DNA of 64,000 nt from Rhodococcus globerulus NBRC 14531 (GCF_001894805.1 NZ_BCWX01000001.1:310001-374000); one strand, 5' to 3'; counted from the first letter of the stretch, positions 53,179-63,409 are shown. Notes: generated by a model not told the origin, from the sequence alone. Numbers and translations: made by a program.

Positions 53179-54834
53179 ATGCTCACTTCTACGAACCCTC
53201 AATCCATGCGCCAACGCGCCCAGCTGATCGCTTCCGACGTATCGGTGATGCGCGGTGCGAACCCGGTCTTGAACCACGTCGACCTCAATGTCACTCCTAC
53301 ATCGCGTATCGCCATTGTGGGAGAGAACGGGCGAGGGAAATCCACCCTCCTCCACGTACTCGACGGAACCCTCAGTCCTGACTCCGGCACGGTGCAACGC
53401 ATCGGAACACTTGGTGTCGCGGAGCAGGAGATGCCGGCACACGACGATCGAACAGTCGGTCAAGCAGTCGCGGAGGCGATAGCCGAATCAATCGCGGCGC
53501 TGGCGTCACTCGACGCCGCCATACTCGCGATATCCGATGGAACCGCCGACGGCGCGCAGCGATACTCGGCCGCATTGGAATATGCCGAAGTGCTGAACGC
53601 TTGGGATGCCGAGCGACGGGTGCACATCGCCCTCGAAGCGCTCGACGCAGAAACAGATCCTGACCGGTTGCTTGACACTCTCTCTGTGGGGCAGCGATAC
53701 CGCGTACGTTTGGCCTGCCTTCTGGGTGCCGATGACGATTTTCTGCTACTCGACGAGCCCACAAACCACCTCGACCGAAGTGGTCTCGAATTCCTGACTG
53801 TGCGGCTCCGAGAGCGCCAGGGAGGCGTCGTTGTCGTCACCCACGATCGCGCACTGCTCTCCGATGTTGCGGAGACCATCGTGGACCTCGACCCCTCACC
53901 CGATGACCGGATCCGCCTGTACGGCAACGGCTACGCCGGCTACCGCGAGGGCCGCCTCGCCGAACGTACACTCTGGGAACAGAAGTACGACCACCAACAA
54001 GCCGAACATGCCCGACTGAAAGACAGTCTCAGCTCAGCGCAGAACCGTCTCCAATCTGGATGGCGACCGGAGAAGGGAACGAACAAGCACGGTCGCGTGA
54101 CGCGCGCGGGCGGGCTCGTGCAGAGCGTTCATCGCCGCCAGGAGCAGCTCGAAGCGCACGCGGTGACGGTGCCGGAACCACCCCAGCAATTTCGGTTCCC
54201 TGAACTAGCAACAACAGCCGGTCAGGTGTTGGTGAGTGCGGATCGGGTCTGCGTAGCGGCGCGCTTGGGCTGCCAGGTTTCCTTTACGCTCTCTCGCCGC
54301 GATCGCCTCGTCGTAGCCGGCCCCAACGGTGCCGGGAAGTCGACGCTGTTGAGCGTGGTAGCCGGTGAACTGCAACCGAGTACGGGTTCCGTCCGGAGGT
54401 CGCAGGGCACCCGTCTCGGGTACCTCCGTCAGGAAACCGATCTGCCCCTGCACAGGCGGGCGGGTGAGGTCTATGCCGCTCACCTCGACGCGCTCATTGC
54501 AGCGGGGACACTCGAGCCGTCCGATGCAATCGGGCTCTCGCACCTCGGCCTCCTGCGCGCGCGTGAGTCGAGCAAGCGGATCGGTGAACTGTCGATGGGA
54601 CAACAACGTCGTCTCGACCTCGCGATGGTACTAGCCGGCAAGCCGCATGTGCTCCTACTCGACGAGCCGACGAACCACCTCTCAGTCGCCCTCGTCGACG
54701 AACTCACCGAGGCATTGGCCGCGACCTACGCCGCGGTCGTTCTCTCCACCCACGATCGCCAACTTCTTCGCGACGTCGACGACTGGCCCCCACTGCAATT
54801 GACTGAAACGGCCCTGAGCGGGGAATCGGTATGA
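53179..54834 (+). CDS. ABC-F family ATPase (ribosome-associated, possible antibiotic resistance)
   Basis: 551 residues from the ATG at 53179 (AAGGA five bases upstream). Two ABC domains on one chain and no membrane segments. Domain 1 has GENGRGKST, LSVGQRYRVRLACLL and LLLDEPTNHLD. Domain 2 has GPNGAGKSTLLSVV, LSMGQQRRLDLAMVLAGKP and LLLDEPTNHLS. A linker of about 80 residues, rich in Gln, Lys and Arg (QKYDHQQAEHARLKDSLSSA), carries the P-site-tRNA-interaction region. ABC-F proteins act on the ribosome, either as translation factors or by displacing antibiotics. The leader upstream favours an inducible resistance role. Confidence 0.88.
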   Translation: MLTSTNPQSMRQRAQLIASDVSVMRGANPVLNHVDLNVTPTSRIAIVGENGRGKSTLLHVLDGTLSPDSGTVQRIGTLGVAEQEMPAHDDRTVGQAVAEAIAESIAALASLDAAILAISDGTADGAQRYSAALEYAEVLNAWDAERRVHIALEALDAETDPDRLLDTLSVGQRYRVRLACLLGADDDFLLLDEPTNHLDRSGLEFLTVRLRERQGGVVVVTHDRALLSDVAETIVDLDPSPDDRIRLYGNGYAGYREGRLAERTLWEQKYDHQQAEHARLKDSLSSAQNRLQSGWRPEKGTNKHGRVTRAGGLVQSVHRRQEQLEAHAVTVPEPPQQFRFPELATTAGQVLVSADRVCVAARLGCQVSFTLSRRDRLVVAGPNGAGKSTLLSVVAGELQPSTGSVRRSQGTRLGYLRQETDLPLHRRAGEVYAAHLDALIAAGTLEPSDAIGLSHLGLLRARESSKRIGELSMGQQRRLDLAMVLAGKPHVLLLDEPTNHLSVALVDELTEALAATYAAVVLSTHDRQLLRDVDDWPPLQLTETALSGESV

Positions 54835-55231
54835 GCAAACAATTCCGATACCAGCGATCTTCATCGTTGCGGCGCTGATCTCACCGCGTCGCAATGGGAA
54901 AGCTGATGTGTACGAATGCCTCTCGATGTTCAGGGATTGCTTCCCGTATTGAGATCCCGAACGTCCTGAACGTTCGCGGTGCCACCGCCCAACAACCGAC
55001 CCCGCCCGCCACCCGCAAAAACCGAATGCGCATCGAAGCGCCGAGACCGATCAATACCGACCCGATCGAGTCGAATGAGGCATTCTCGCACGTGTCTACT
55101 TGGCCTCAGGCGATCCTCCATTGTTGCCGTTCGGCGATTAAGGAAAGCACGTCAAGCGTGGCTATAGTCTTGTCGAGTGACGTCAATCGGGCCGCGAAGC
55201 CATCGGCGCCGATCCCTTGACTGACACCGAT
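54835..55231. other. Intergenic region with no recognised gene
   Basis: Small frames on both strands (for example 54894-55220 plus) have no recognisable domain. A minus-strand stretch around 55110-55250 (IGVSQGIGADGFAARLTSLDK) could be a gene relic but was not identified. Confidence 0.4.
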
Positions 55232-55256
55232 GTTTGTCAGATCTAGCTTCGGGTAG
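55232..55256 (+). promoter_or_regulatory. Candidate SigF/SigB-type stress promoter
   Basis: GTTT at 55232-55235, 15 nt, then GGGTAG at 55251-55256. This is one base from the GTTT-N15-17-GGGTAT consensus known for mycobacterial SigF. It lies 57 bp before the dead CsbD gene and could still drive the catalase gene. Confidence 0.5.
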
Positions 55257-55312
55257 TGCCTTGAGTGTATGAATCGCAACATATGTCTCCGTATCGAAAC
55301 TGGAGGATTCAC

Positions 55313-55536
55313 ATGCCGGAGGACAGGAGCAGTCCCTGCGTAGGCGTCGAAGGCGTCAAGGGCAAGGCGAAGGAAGCTTCTGGTGTGGTCAGCGGTAACG
55401 ACAGCTTGTCTCGGGAAGGACGAGCCTAGCGGGAGAAGGCCGAGAGCCAGCGGAAGTCGCCGAGAATGAAGCAGCAGCCGAGAAAGCTCGCGCGGAAGCG
55501 GCCGCGGACCAAGCACGACAACGGTCCGAGCAATAG
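55313..55536 (+). pseudogene. CsbD-like stress protein gene, inactivated twice
   Basis: The ATG at 55313 has a GGAGG ribosome-binding site and starts a CsbD-type sequence (VEGVKGKAKEASGVVSGNDS). The frame hits TAG at 55427-55429, where CAG is expected. A further single-base loss near 55455-55460 moves the remainder (EVAENEAAAEKARAEAAADQ) into another frame, which ends at a stop at 55534-55536. Two independent lesions indicate a real pseudogene. An intact CsbD-family gene is at 58786. Confidence 0.75.
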
Positions 55537-55627
55537 TCGAGGCCCACTCGTCACCCTCGGTTCGGGGCGTACCTGAGCCGAAGTGCTCGGTTGCTCGATC
55601 CATCCTGTAATCAAGAGGAGTTGTTCA

Positions 55628-57796
55628 ATGCCGTCACCTGAATCCGTCCCAGGCGCACCATCCTCGCAAACGCCGGACCTGCGCGAGCCTGTCAAGCCCC
55701 GCCAACCGCTGCCTCCCAAGGACGACCAGAGACAGCCTGAGGTGCGCACTGTTGCGGGCGCAGAAGAGAAGGTGAAGGGTAACGGCCGCGGGCAGCGGGG
55801 TGAATATCTCACTACTGCAACGGGGACGCGACTGTACGAGACCGACCACTCACTCACTGCAGGTGAGCGGGGGCCGACCCTCCTTCAAGACCACCACCTT
55901 CGCGAGAAGATCACTCACTTCGATCACGAGAGAATTCCTGAGAGGGTTGTGCATGCACGTGGTGCCGCTGCACACGGAACGTTCCTGGCTAATGGGGCAG
56001 CCGAAAGTATTTGCAAAGCAGCCATGTTCGCATCGGGCGCAAGGACCCCGGTATTCGTGAGATTCTCGACGGTGCTGGGTTCTCGAGGTTCTGCGGACAC
56101 CGTGCGAGACACACGCGGCTTTGCCACTAAGTTCTACACCGACGAAGGTGTTTTCGACTTGGTAGGCAACAACATTCCGGTTTTCTTCATTCAAGACGGA
56201 ATCAAGTTTCCCGACATCATTCATGCTGCGAAACCTCACCCGGATCGTGAGATCCCGCAAGCACAGAGCGCGCACGATACGTTCTGGGATTTCGTTTCCC
56301 TTCACACCGAGGCGACCGCTCACACGTTGTGGAATATGTCCGATCGAGGCATCCCCCGCTCGTATCGCATGATGGAGGGCTTCGGCATCCACACGTTCCG
56401 ACTCGTGAACCCCGACGGTGAAACGAATTTGATCAAGTTCCATTGGAAACCGGCGGCAGGCGTTCACTCGCTGGTGTGGGAGGAAGCTCAGATAGCAGGT
56501 GGGGTAGACCCGGACTTCCATCGCCGCGACCTCGCGGATGCCATCGAAGCCGGCGCGTATCCGTCCTGGGATCTCGGGGTTCAGGTGTTTCCGGATACCG
56601 AAGACGAAATGTTCGAAGGCATCGATCTGCTGGACCCCACGAAGATCGTTCCGGAGGAGATTGCGCCGGTTCAGATCATCGGAACGATGACACTCGACGC
56701 CAACCCCACCAATTTCTTCGCCGAGACCGAACAAGTTGCATTCCATCCGGGCCATTTGGTGCCAGGTATCGACATCACCAATGATTCTCTGCTGCAGGCA
56801 CGTTTATTCTCGTATCTCGATACTCAGATCACGCGTCTCGGCGGTCCCAACTTCGATCAGATCCCGATCAACCGTCCTCATGTACCCGTCAACGACATGC
56901 TTCGCGACGGCTTCCACCAGGACGGGGTCCACACCGGGGTAGCGCCGTACCATCCCAATTCGCTCGATGGGGGTTGCCCGTTCCTGGCCTCGGCAGAGAG
57001 CGCCGCCTACATCGAAGTGCCCGAAGAAGTTTCAGGCCGTAAGGTGCGTCAGGCACCGGCGACGTTCGACGATCACTTCTCGCAGGCGCGTCTGTTCTAC
57101 CGCAGTCTGTCTCCGATCGAGCAGGAGCACGTCGCAGGGGCATATACCTTCGAATTGGGGAAGTGCTTCGAGGAGAACATCAAGATTCGGAATCTGGAGA
57201 TTTTGGCGAACATCGACCCAGTGCTCGCCAAGACGGTGGCGAGGGGGATCGGGCTCGAGGTCCCCGAACCTACAGAGCCACTGGAGGATTCGGAGCCGAG
57301 CCCAGCGCTCTCGCAAGTGGGCGCGGAATGGCCCGTCGACGGCAGGATTATCGCGCTGGCCGTCGACGAGAACTCCGATCTGGATACCGTCGCCTCTGTG
57401 CGCGAGAAGATCGTCGACGCCGGTATGGTGCCGCTTGTCCTCGGACCGCACGGAGGGACGATCGGAGAGGGGAAGAACGCGGTGACCGTGCAGAGGACGT
57501 ATCTCACAGCGCGTTCGATCGAGTTCGACGCAATCCTGTTGAGCGGTGACGCGTTCAGGATCGACGAAGACAAGCTGGATCCCCGTGTTGACACGCTTCT
57601 CAACGAAATGTACAGACATTGCAAGGCGATTGGCGTTTGGGGTGAGAACACGGGTGTGCTCGCTGCTGCCGGTATCGACGAGGCTGCACCAGGCGTCGGA
57701 GTTGATGCGGATGCAGAAGCGGCTCTGGCCGCAGTCGCCCAGCTCTTGAAGACGCACCGGGTATGGGAGCGCTTCGAGGTACCACCGACCGCCTGA
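55628..57796 (+). CDS. katE: Large-subunit clade II catalase HPII
   Basis: 722 residues from the ATG at 55628 (AGAGGAG upstream). It decomposes H2O2. Catalytic H109 is in [12 protein letters not shown], the distal Asn is in [11 protein letters not shown], and the heme Tyr is in [18 protein letters not shown]. After residue ~560 comes the extra C-terminal flavodoxin/amidotransferase-like domain ([13 protein letters not shown], then [13 protein letters not shown]) that distinguishes the ~750-residue catalases from the ~500-residue ones. Likely driven by the stress promoter upstream. Confidence 0.95.
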   Translation: MPSPESVPGAPSSQTPDLREPVKPRQPLPPKDDQRQPEVRTVAGAEEKVKGNGRGQRGEYLTTATGTRLYETDHSLTAGERGPTLLQDHHLREKITHFDHERIPERVVHARGAAAHGTFLANGAAESICKAAMFASGARTPVFVRFSTVLGSRGSADTVRDTRGFATKFYTDEGVFDLVGNNIPVFFIQDGIKFPDIIHAAKPHPDREIPQAQSAHDTFWDFVSLHTEATAHTLWNMSDRGIPRSYRMMEGFGIHTFRLVNPDGETNLIKFHWKPAAGVHSLVWEEAQIAGGVDPDFHRRDLADAIEAGAYPSWDLGVQVFPDTEDEMFEGIDLLDPTKIVPEEIAPVQIIGTMTLDANPTNFFAETEQVAFHPGHLVPGIDITNDSLLQARLFSYLDTQITRLGGPNFDQIPINRPHVPVNDMLRDGFHQDGVHTGVAPYHPNSLDGGCPFLASAESAAYIEVPEEVSGRKVRQAPATFDDHFSQARLFYRSLSPIEQEHVAGAYTFELGKCFEENIKIRNLEILANIDPVLAKTVARGIGLEVPEPTEPLEDSEPSPALSQVGAEWPVDGRIIALAVDENSDLDTVASVREKIVDAGMVPLVLGPHGGTIGEGKNAVTVQRTYLTARSIEFDAILLSGDAFRIDEDKLDPRVDTLLNEMYRHCKAIGVWGENTGVLAAAGIDEAAPGVGVDADAEAALAAVAQLLKTHRVWERFEVPPTA

Positions 57797-58582
57797 CACG
57801 GGACGGTCCGTCGAAGCGGGATGATACTGGTCAGCCTATCCAGGAAAGCAGTCGAACCCATATATACGTTGTGACGCATGGTTTAGCTGCTTCCTGGGTT
57901 TACCGGGGCGCCGGGCGGGGGACCTCTCGTTGTGAAGCCACCGAGACGTACGGCGAGCGCAGCCCCCTGTCCGGATCGACAATCCGCCCGGTGCAGGGGT
58001 CGACAGCATCATCGTGAAGATCCTGTCGCAATGTCGAGGTGCATGCCGGCACCTTCCGGAAACGCCGCAGGTATTTCGCGACTAGATTGATATCATATTG
58101 TAGTGCAGTAACTTTCGCGTCTCATGCTGGTGTACGCTCCTGAGGCCGGAAACGCCCCACCGGGTGAGTCTGTGAGGCGGGCGAATGCCGCACACAGTGA
58201 CCACCTACTGCGCGACCTATCTCGACGCGCGTCCGCCGCGGGCGCGTTCCGGATCGCGCGTACGGAAGCTGTGAGCACTCGCGGCGGAGATGGGAGAACC
58301 CGAAACCTTTCGTCTGGACCAAGACTTCCGAGGCGATCCTCGCTGCGTTCGCAAAATGTAGCGAACGAATTTCACGCGTAGCAAACTTGGGGCGCTTCAT
58401 ACGGAGGGTCCGCGCATTGTTGCGCGCTCCGGACAAATGACGGAATCGCGCTGCTGATCAACGTAATTGAGTGACCTGGTGTCGCGGACGGTTCACCCCG
58501 GGGCCATCAGCGAGACCTACGGTGTTGACGCGCTGCAGAATGCGGCGTTGACTAGGCATTACGCCATGGCCGGGAGGCCGTC
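57797..58582. other. 786-bp region without a supported gene
   Basis: Several short frames exist (58124-58381 plus; 58122-58436 minus), but their translations are Arg/Ser-rich without domains. The segment 58080-58120 is AT-rich and could be a promoter. I see eroded sequence and nothing I can name. Confidence 0.45.
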
Positions 58583-58789
58583 ATGCTCATCGTCTTCGGA
58601 CTGGTCGTCCTGGTTTTCGCGGCGACCGCTGCAGTCGCGCGCCCGTTGAGCAACTGCAGTCATGCACATCCGATAGCGGGCAACTTCGGAGTCTGCAGTT
58701 ACGACGTCGATCACCATGGGCGATCCAGGGGAAGACGACTGGGCAAAACCGTTCGGCCGCCGATCGCCGTAGAGAAAGAAACGCCATGA
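58583..58789 (+). pseudogene. Remnant of a small actinobacterial membrane protein
   Basis: The ATG at 58583 has GGGAGG upstream. The start MLIVFGLVVLVFAATAAVA and the following HPIAGNFGVCSYDVDHHG resemble the front half of a common ~80-residue rhodococcal two-helix membrane protein. The second membrane helix expected after the FGV-YDV block is replaced by a charged tail. The frame overlaps the CsbD start by 4 bp. Probably decayed. Confidence 0.5.
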
Positions 58790-58980
58790 GCATCGTGAAG
58801 AAGATCCGACACAAGGCCGAAACTGCCGGGGGCGCTACCAAGAAGACTGTCGGCAAAAGCCTGGGAAATGAAAGGATGGAGGCCGAGGGAAGCGCAGACC
58901 AGGCCAAGGGCCAGGCCAAACAAGCCGGCGACAAGCTCAAGGAGGCGGGCCAGAAGGTCAAACACATCTTCAAGCACTGA
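58786..58980 (+). CDS. CsbD family stress protein
   Basis: 64 residues, highly charged, of the CsbD type: TVGKSLGNERMEAEGSADQA, then KGQAKQAGDKLKEAGQKVK. CsbD proteins are small, probably four-helix or disordered proteins induced by general stress. GAAAGAAA lies just upstream of the ATG. Together with the catalase and gas-vesicle genes it points to stress-sigma-factor control of the region. Confidence 0.85.
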   Translation: MSIVKKIRHKAETAGGATKKTVGKSLGNERMEAEGSADQAKGQAKQAGDKLKEAGQKVKHIFKH

Positions 58981-59083
58981 CTTGGTCCCGCACCGTCATT
59001 AGTTGGGGTAATAAGCAATCAATCCTGGTGCACGTCAGGATCGCGCTGCGAGGTGCCTGTGCACGCGAGAGTAGGCGAGAAGT

Positions 59084-59833
59084 ATGAGTGCACAACAGAA
59101 TACGAGAGGACGGGCTGCACCGGCCACGACGCGACGTACGGGCGCGACACCCACTACAGGCACGGCACGCAGCAGTAGAGCCGGTGGTAGTGCCACGCGA
59201 GGTGTGTCCGCCACGTCGCGTTCGGCGCGGACGTCGAAGGCTTCACCAAGGTTGGGGTGGGGATCTTCGCAAGCCCTGGCGGCGCGGCAGGCGACTGCGG
59301 ATTCGACCACCGTCGCATCTCGTCGCGGCTTACCACGGCGCGAAGAGCCGACACGACGATCAAAGCGCGCGGAGCCGACACGACGATCAAAGCCGCGGCA
59401 ATCACAGCAAGGTGCCACGGTTGCGCCCGAAGGCGTCTCCACCGGCACTGCTCGCGGTCCGGTGTGGCGATCGGTCGAGGCCGCCCTCGAGTGGTTGAAA
59501 ACCCACACTCACCTTGCTGATTCGGTGCAGGATCGGGTAGGGGCGGTGAGGAGCAAGCTCCAGGAGAGGATGAAGACCTTTGTCGAAGGGGCCACACCCC
59601 ACGGGCCGGGCGTATCAGCGGGGCTGGCAGGCGTCCGGGCAGTTCTGACGGGGAAGAATCCTGTATTGCCCGCGGTCAAAGGCATGGTGTCAGGACTGAG
59701 TGGAAAAACGAAAGTCATGCTCGTCCTCCTGTTTGCCCTTGCGCTCCTGCTCGGGCCGGTGCTGCTCGTCGTCCTCGTGCTGGCGCTCATTGTCGCGGGG
59801 GTGATCGCAGCGGTGCGAGCCGCCGCCAAATAG
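59084..59833 (+). CDS. Basic low-complexity protein with C-terminal membrane helix (gas-vesicle region)
   Basis: 249 residues. Residues 1-115 are disordered, rich in Arg, Thr, Ser and Ala. They include the EPTRRSK motif twice, encoded by a 22-bp direct repeat. Residues 120-200 form a helical region (WRSVEAALEWLKTHTHLADS), and the C-terminus is a long hydrophobic helix (VMLVLLFALALLLGPVLLVV) ending in basic residues. It begins the run of genes leading to gvpA and probably tethers something to the membrane. No known Gvp family recognised. Confidence 0.65.
   Translation: MSAQQNTRGRAAPATTRRTGATPTTGTARSSRAGGSATRGVSATSRSARTSKASPRLGWGSSQALAARQATADSTTVASRRGLPRREEPTRRSKRAEPTRRSKPRQSQQGATVAPEGVSTGTARGPVWRSVEAALEWLKTHTHLADSVQDRVGAVRSKLQERMKTFVEGATPHGPGVSAGLAGVRAVLTGKNPVLPAVKGMVSGLSGKTKVMLVLLFALALLLGPVLLVVLVLALIVAGVIAAVRAAAK
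59345..59393 (+). repeat. 22-bp direct repeat within the basic protein gene
   Basis: The same 22-bp sequence occurs at 59345-59366 and 59372-59393, 27 bp apart. The spacing is a multiple of three, so both copies encode EPTRRSK. A recent in-frame duplication. Confidence 0.85.
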
Positions 59834-60103
59834 GCCACAACCGTCGAAAGCTGTTGAACAACAACGCGCACGTCAGTCCCATCGACACGGTCGCGGAGGT
59901 GATCACGCACGACCCACATACTCGGCGATGGCCGCCTGGTGCAAAGCGGGAACCAACACTCGGCCGAATCAAGTGTTCTGCTGATGATTGAGTGCCCTAC
60001 GGGCAGGGTAGTCGAAATGCGCACCCTTACCGCACACGGTTGTGCGGCCCACCTCCGAGAACCGTCCTGCGACACATTGCCGACGTTTGGCAAGAGGTGC
60101 GCT

Positions 60104-60766
60104 ATGACTACTCGGCGAAGGGGTTCGACAATGAAAGCAAAAGGTCAAGTGGCGTTGGCAGTCGGCGCGGGCTACATGCTGGGCCGCACCCGCAGAATGA
60201 AGATGGCGTTGATGCTCGCGGCCGCGGGCGCGACTGGCCGCTTCCCCGGCGGACCGCGTGACTTGCTGGAACGCGGCACCAAGATGCTGGCAAAATCGCC
60301 GGAGGCCGCCAAGATCGGCGACGTGGTCAAGGAAGAATTGGTCAGCGCAGCGAAGGCCGCAGCAGTCACCGCTGCCAGTCAACGCATCGATTCTCTGAGT
60401 AACCGGTTGTTGGCGGGCGGTCACTCCGTATCGGGCACTGTCGATGACGTCTCAGACGCCGTCGGTGACGTCGCAGGGGTCCGGAGGCTCGGCCGCAAGA
60501 AAAGCGCTCACTCGCAGGACGACAAGCGCGACGATGAGGAACGCGACGAGGAGGAAGACGACGCACCTGAGGAAGAGGAGTCGACTCCACGCAAGCGGCC
60601 GGCGCCGCGCCGCCGCACCTCGAGTACCGGCAGCACCCGATCCAGTAGTTCGGCGCGGAAGACCAAGTCCGACAAGGGTGAGGGAGAAGAGGCTACCGAA
60701 AGCAGCCACAGAACACGAGCTAAAGCCGCAACGGACTCTGCGCCAGTCCGACGCTCACGGAGATGA
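60104..60766 (+). CDS. GvpY-type gas-vesicle cluster protein
   Basis: 220 residues from the ATG at 60104 (AAGAGG six bases upstream). The N-terminus has a short hydrophobic segment with AVGAGYMLGRTRRMKMALML, as in the poorly named proteins found before gvpA-type genes of actinobacteria (sometimes mislabelled DNA primase). The middle is helical and Ala-rich (VKEELVSAAKAAAVTAASQR). The last 90 residues alternate acidic (EERDEEEDDAPEEEE) and basic Ser/Arg-rich stretches. It overlaps the next gene by 4 bp. Role unknown; perhaps scaffold or membrane attachment. Confidence 0.65.
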   Translation: MTTRRRGSTMKAKGQVALAVGAGYMLGRTRRMKMALMLAAAGATGRFPGGPRDLLERGTKMLAKSPEAAKIGDVVKEELVSAAKAAAVTAASQRIDSLSNRLLAGGHSVSGTVDDVSDAVGDVAGVRRLGRKKSAHSQDDKRDDEERDEEEDDAPEEEESTPRKRPAPRRRTSSTGSTRSSSSARKTKSDKGEGEEATESSHRTRAKAATDSAPVRRSRR

Positions 60767-61938
60767 TGACGATGACGAACGCCGCGAAGAAACTACAAGA
60801 AGCTATACCGGGTGACGGACACAGTTCGTCGAGCGTGTTACAGGACTCGTTCCAAAAGCTACTCGGTGCGGTGGCTGAACGTGCCTTGTCGTCGGTCTCG
60901 GAAACTGTGTCGAACACCTCGGAAAGGCTCAACGACTACGCCGAGGGTGGCGGCGGCGGGTTGCTCGCCGCTGTTACCGGTTCCGAGAAATCGGATGACG
61001 GTGAGTCACCCCTCAAGTCAGCCGTGAGCGGTGGCTGGGAGGGCGCCAAGCAGATGGTCAAGGACAGGGCTTCCGACGTCAAGGACGCGGTCACCGGCGG
61101 CGGTGACGGTGGAGGCAAGGGCGGGGGTAAGGGCAAGAAGCTCAAGTTGACCAACATCATCGAATCGATAGATGTCGGGGTCCCTGTTCAACTGGCTTAC
61201 AACCAATGGACTCAGTTCACCGACTTTCCGTCGTTCATGAAGAAGGTTGAACGAGTGGAGCAGGAATCGGACGAGAAACTCGAGTGGAAGGCCCAGGTCT
61301 TCCTGTCGCACCGAACGTGGGAATCGACGATCCTCGAACAGGTTCCCGATGAACGGATCGTGTGGCGTTCGAAGGGTGCCAAAGGTTACGTCGACGGAGC
61401 GGTGACGTTCCACGAGGTAACGCCAGATCTGACCCGCATCCTCGTGATCCTCGAATATCAACCGAAGGGTTTCTTCGAGAAGACGGGAAACCTGTGGCGT
61501 GCGCCTGGACGGCGAGCACGGTTGGAACTCAAGCACTTTCAACGTCACGTCATGACGCAGGCCATTCTCCATCCCGATGACATCGAGGGCTGGCGCGGAG
61601 AAATCCGGGACGGCCAGGTCGTGGAGGCCGAGGAGGACGAAACACAACTGGATGAGGGCGAGGAGCCCGAGGAAACAGACGAGTACGAGGAGCCCGAGGA
61701 AACAGACGAAGACGAGGAACCTGAGGAAGAGCCCGAGGACGAGGAACCTGAGGAAACAGACGAGGACGAGGAACCTGAGGAAGAGCCCGAGGAGGAGCCA
61801 CCGCCTCCGCCGGTACGCCGAGGACGCCCCCGCAAAACTGCGCCCGCGAGTGAGGACAAGGCGCCGGTACGTAGAGGCCGCCCACGCAAGACCGCGGCAG
61901 CAAAGTCCGCGGGTTCGAAGCAGGGAGCACGACGATGA
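60763..61938 (+). CDS. SRPBCC domain protein with acidic repeats and AT-hook-like motifs (gas-vesicle cluster)
   Basis: 391 residues. Residues 1-120 are helical, with two Gly runs. Residues 125-265 are an SRPBCC/polyketide-cyclase-like domain ([20 protein letters not shown], then [14 protein letters not shown], and [13 protein letters not shown]). Residues 280-350 are acidic repeats of [12 protein letters not shown] type. The end carries two copies of [11 protein letters not shown], the core of AT-hook DNA-binding motifs. The gene overlaps both neighbours by 4 bp. An SRPBCC gene in this position is common in actinobacterial gvp clusters (GvpZ-like); the tail is unusual. Confidence 0.75.
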   Translation: MMTMTNAAKKLQEAIPGDGHSSSSVLQDSFQKLLGAVAERALSSVSETVSNTSERLNDYAEGGGGGLLAAVTGSEKSDDGESPLKSAVSGGWEGAKQMVKDRASDVKDAVTGGGDGGGKGGGKGKKLKLTNIIESIDVGVPVQLAYNQWTQFTDFPSFMKKVERVEQESDEKLEWKAQVFLSHRTWESTILEQVPDERIVWRSKGAKGYVDGAVTFHEVTPDLTRILVILEYQPKGFFEKTGNLWRAPGRRARLELKHFQRHVMTQAILHPDDIEGWRGEIRDGQVVEAEEDETQLDEGEEPEETDEYEEPEETDEDEEPEEEPEDEEPEETDEDEEPEEEPEEEPPPPPVRRGRPRKTAPASEDKAPVRRGRPRKTAAAKSAGSKQGARR

Positions 61939-62345
61939 CGTCGATACAACCCGCGGGAGGTGGTGGCGGCGCAGTCGGCGGCGGGCCTAGTTCGAGTAGC
62001 CTCGCCGATGTCATCGACACCATCCTCGACAAGGGCCTGGTCATCGACGCCTACGTGCGTGTCTCCCTGGTCGGTATCGAACTGCTGACCATTGATGCCC
62101 GCGTAGTCGTCGCCAGTGTCGATACCTATCTGCGGTTCGCGGAGGCGGTGAACCGGCTCGAGATCGGCGATGAACCCAAGGGACTGACGGATTTGGTCGG
62201 GGATGTCACCGAGAGCGGTGCCAAATCGAAAACCAAGGGCGCGCTCGAAGCAGCTGGTGAGAAGCTCGGCGGAATCCTCGGGGGTGGCGAGGAAGAGCCT
62301 GAGCGCGAACGAGTTTCACGCAAGTCGAGCCGAGGTGACCGATGA
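61935..62345 (+). CDS. gvpA: Gas vesicle structural protein GvpA with extended ends
   Basis: 136 residues. Residues 22-77 ([51 protein letters not shown]) match the canonical GvpA core of helix-strand-strand-helix that forms the ribs of the gas-vesicle shell. The N-terminus has a Gly/Ser/Pro run of about 20 residues, and the C-terminus a charged ~58-residue extension with [19 protein letters not shown]. True GvpA is about 70 residues, so the shell protein here would carry tails. The start overlaps the SRPBCC stop. Confidence 0.9.
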   Translation: MTSIQPAGGGGGAVGGGPSSSSLADVIDTILDKGLVIDAYVRVSLVGIELLTIDARVVVASVDTYLRFAEAVNRLEIGDEPKGLTDLVGDVTESGAKSKTKGALEAAGEKLGGILGGGEEEPERERVSRKSSRGDR

Positions 62346-63148
62346 TGTCCACGTCGAATACGTCTACCTCGAACCAAGCAGCCGACGCGCGCCAGGAGCC
62401 TCGAACCAGCGGGATCTACGTGTATGGCATCGTGCCTGCAGATGTGGAGGCCGGAGAGGACGCGGTCGGCGTGTGTGACGAGGCGGTCAGCATAGTCACA
62501 CACGGCGACATTGCCGCGCTCGTCAGCGAAATCTCGGTAGACAGACGGCTGGGTAAGCCTGAGGACCTACAAGCCCACGCGAATCTGTTGAACGGAACTG
62601 CTCGCGTTGCACCCGTTCTTCCCCTGAGGTTCGGGGCGGTCCTCACCGACACTGACGCCGTGAAGGACGAATTACTCACAGCACACGCCGACGAGTTCGC
62701 CGCAGCATTGGCAGAACTCGAAGGACTCGCGCAGTACATCGTGAAGGGGCGCTACGTCGAAAAGGCGATCCTACGGGAAGTTATCGAAGAGAACGAACAG
62801 GCGAGCAGGCTGCGGGACACTATCCGTGATCAGCCCGAAGAGGTCACTCGTGACGCGCGGATGGCCCTCGGTGAGATCGTGAGCAACGCCATCGTGGCCA
62901 AGCGAGAGGAAGACACTCGCGCGGTGGTCGATGCGCTCACAGCGCTGACCGACTTCCTCAATGTGCGGGAACCCACGCACGAGGAGGAAGCCGCGCAAGT
63001 GGCGGTGCTCGTCGAGGTCGCACGACAAGACGAACTCGAGAACATTGTCGGCGAGTTGGCGCAGCAATGGGACGGCCGGGTCGAGATGCGGTTGCTCGGC
63101 CCGCTCGCGGCCTACGACTTTGTGGTGACACAGAAACCGGAGGGCTGA
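62342..63148 (+). CDS. gvpF: Gas vesicle protein GvpF/GvpL
   Basis: 268 residues. The N-terminal half ([13 protein letters not shown], then [13 protein letters not shown]) and the C-terminal half ([16 protein letters not shown]) are typical of the GvpF/GvpL family, two-domain accessory proteins that bind GvpA and help nucleate vesicles. [19 protein letters not shown] is the most conserved block. Whether it is F or L cannot be decided by eye. It overlaps gvpA by 4 bp and is followed after 3 bp by gvpG. Confidence 0.92.
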   Translation: MMSTSNTSTSNQAADARQEPRTSGIYVYGIVPADVEAGEDAVGVCDEAVSIVTHGDIAALVSEISVDRRLGKPEDLQAHANLLNGTARVAPVLPLRFGAVLTDTDAVKDELLTAHADEFAAALAELEGLAQYIVKGRYVEKAILREVIEENEQASRLRDTIRDQPEEVTRDARMALGEIVSNAIVAKREEDTRAVVDALTALTDFLNVREPTHEEEAAQVAVLVEVARQDELENIVGELAQQWDGRVEMRLLGPLAAYDFVVTQKPEG

Positions 63149-63151
63149 CCG

Positions 63152-63403
63152 ATGGGTTTGCTCTCCTTCATCGTCACGTTGCCACTCGCCCCGGTGCGCG
63201 GGGTGATCTCGCTGGCCGAGTTGATTCAACAACAGGTCGAGGACGAACTGCACAATCCCGCCAGTGCACGCCGCGCTCTCGAGGAGTTGGAGGAAGCGCG
63301 GGCTGCGGGCGAGATCACGGCGGAAGAAGAACAACAAGCGCAGCAGGTCATCCTCGACGACATGGCTGCAACTCGACAGACGATCACTCAGGAGGAGGAG
63401 TGA
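63152..63403 (+). CDS. gvpG: Gas vesicle protein GvpG
   Basis: 83 residues: LPLAPVRGVISLAELIQQQV and a helical, Glu/Gln-rich C-terminus (RRALEELEEARAAGEITAEE). GvpG is a minor assembly factor found next to gvpF in most clusters. GAGGG within the gvpF end serves as its ribosome-binding site. Confidence 0.9.
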   Translation: MGLLSFIVTLPLAPVRGVISLAELIQQQVEDELHNPASARRALEELEEARAAGEITAEEEQQAQQVILDDMAATRQTITQEEE

Positions 63404-63409
63404 TGCGCC

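Noticed and set aside
55850-56755. 301-codon minus-strand frame
   Set aside because: Antisense to katE, which has all catalase motifs.
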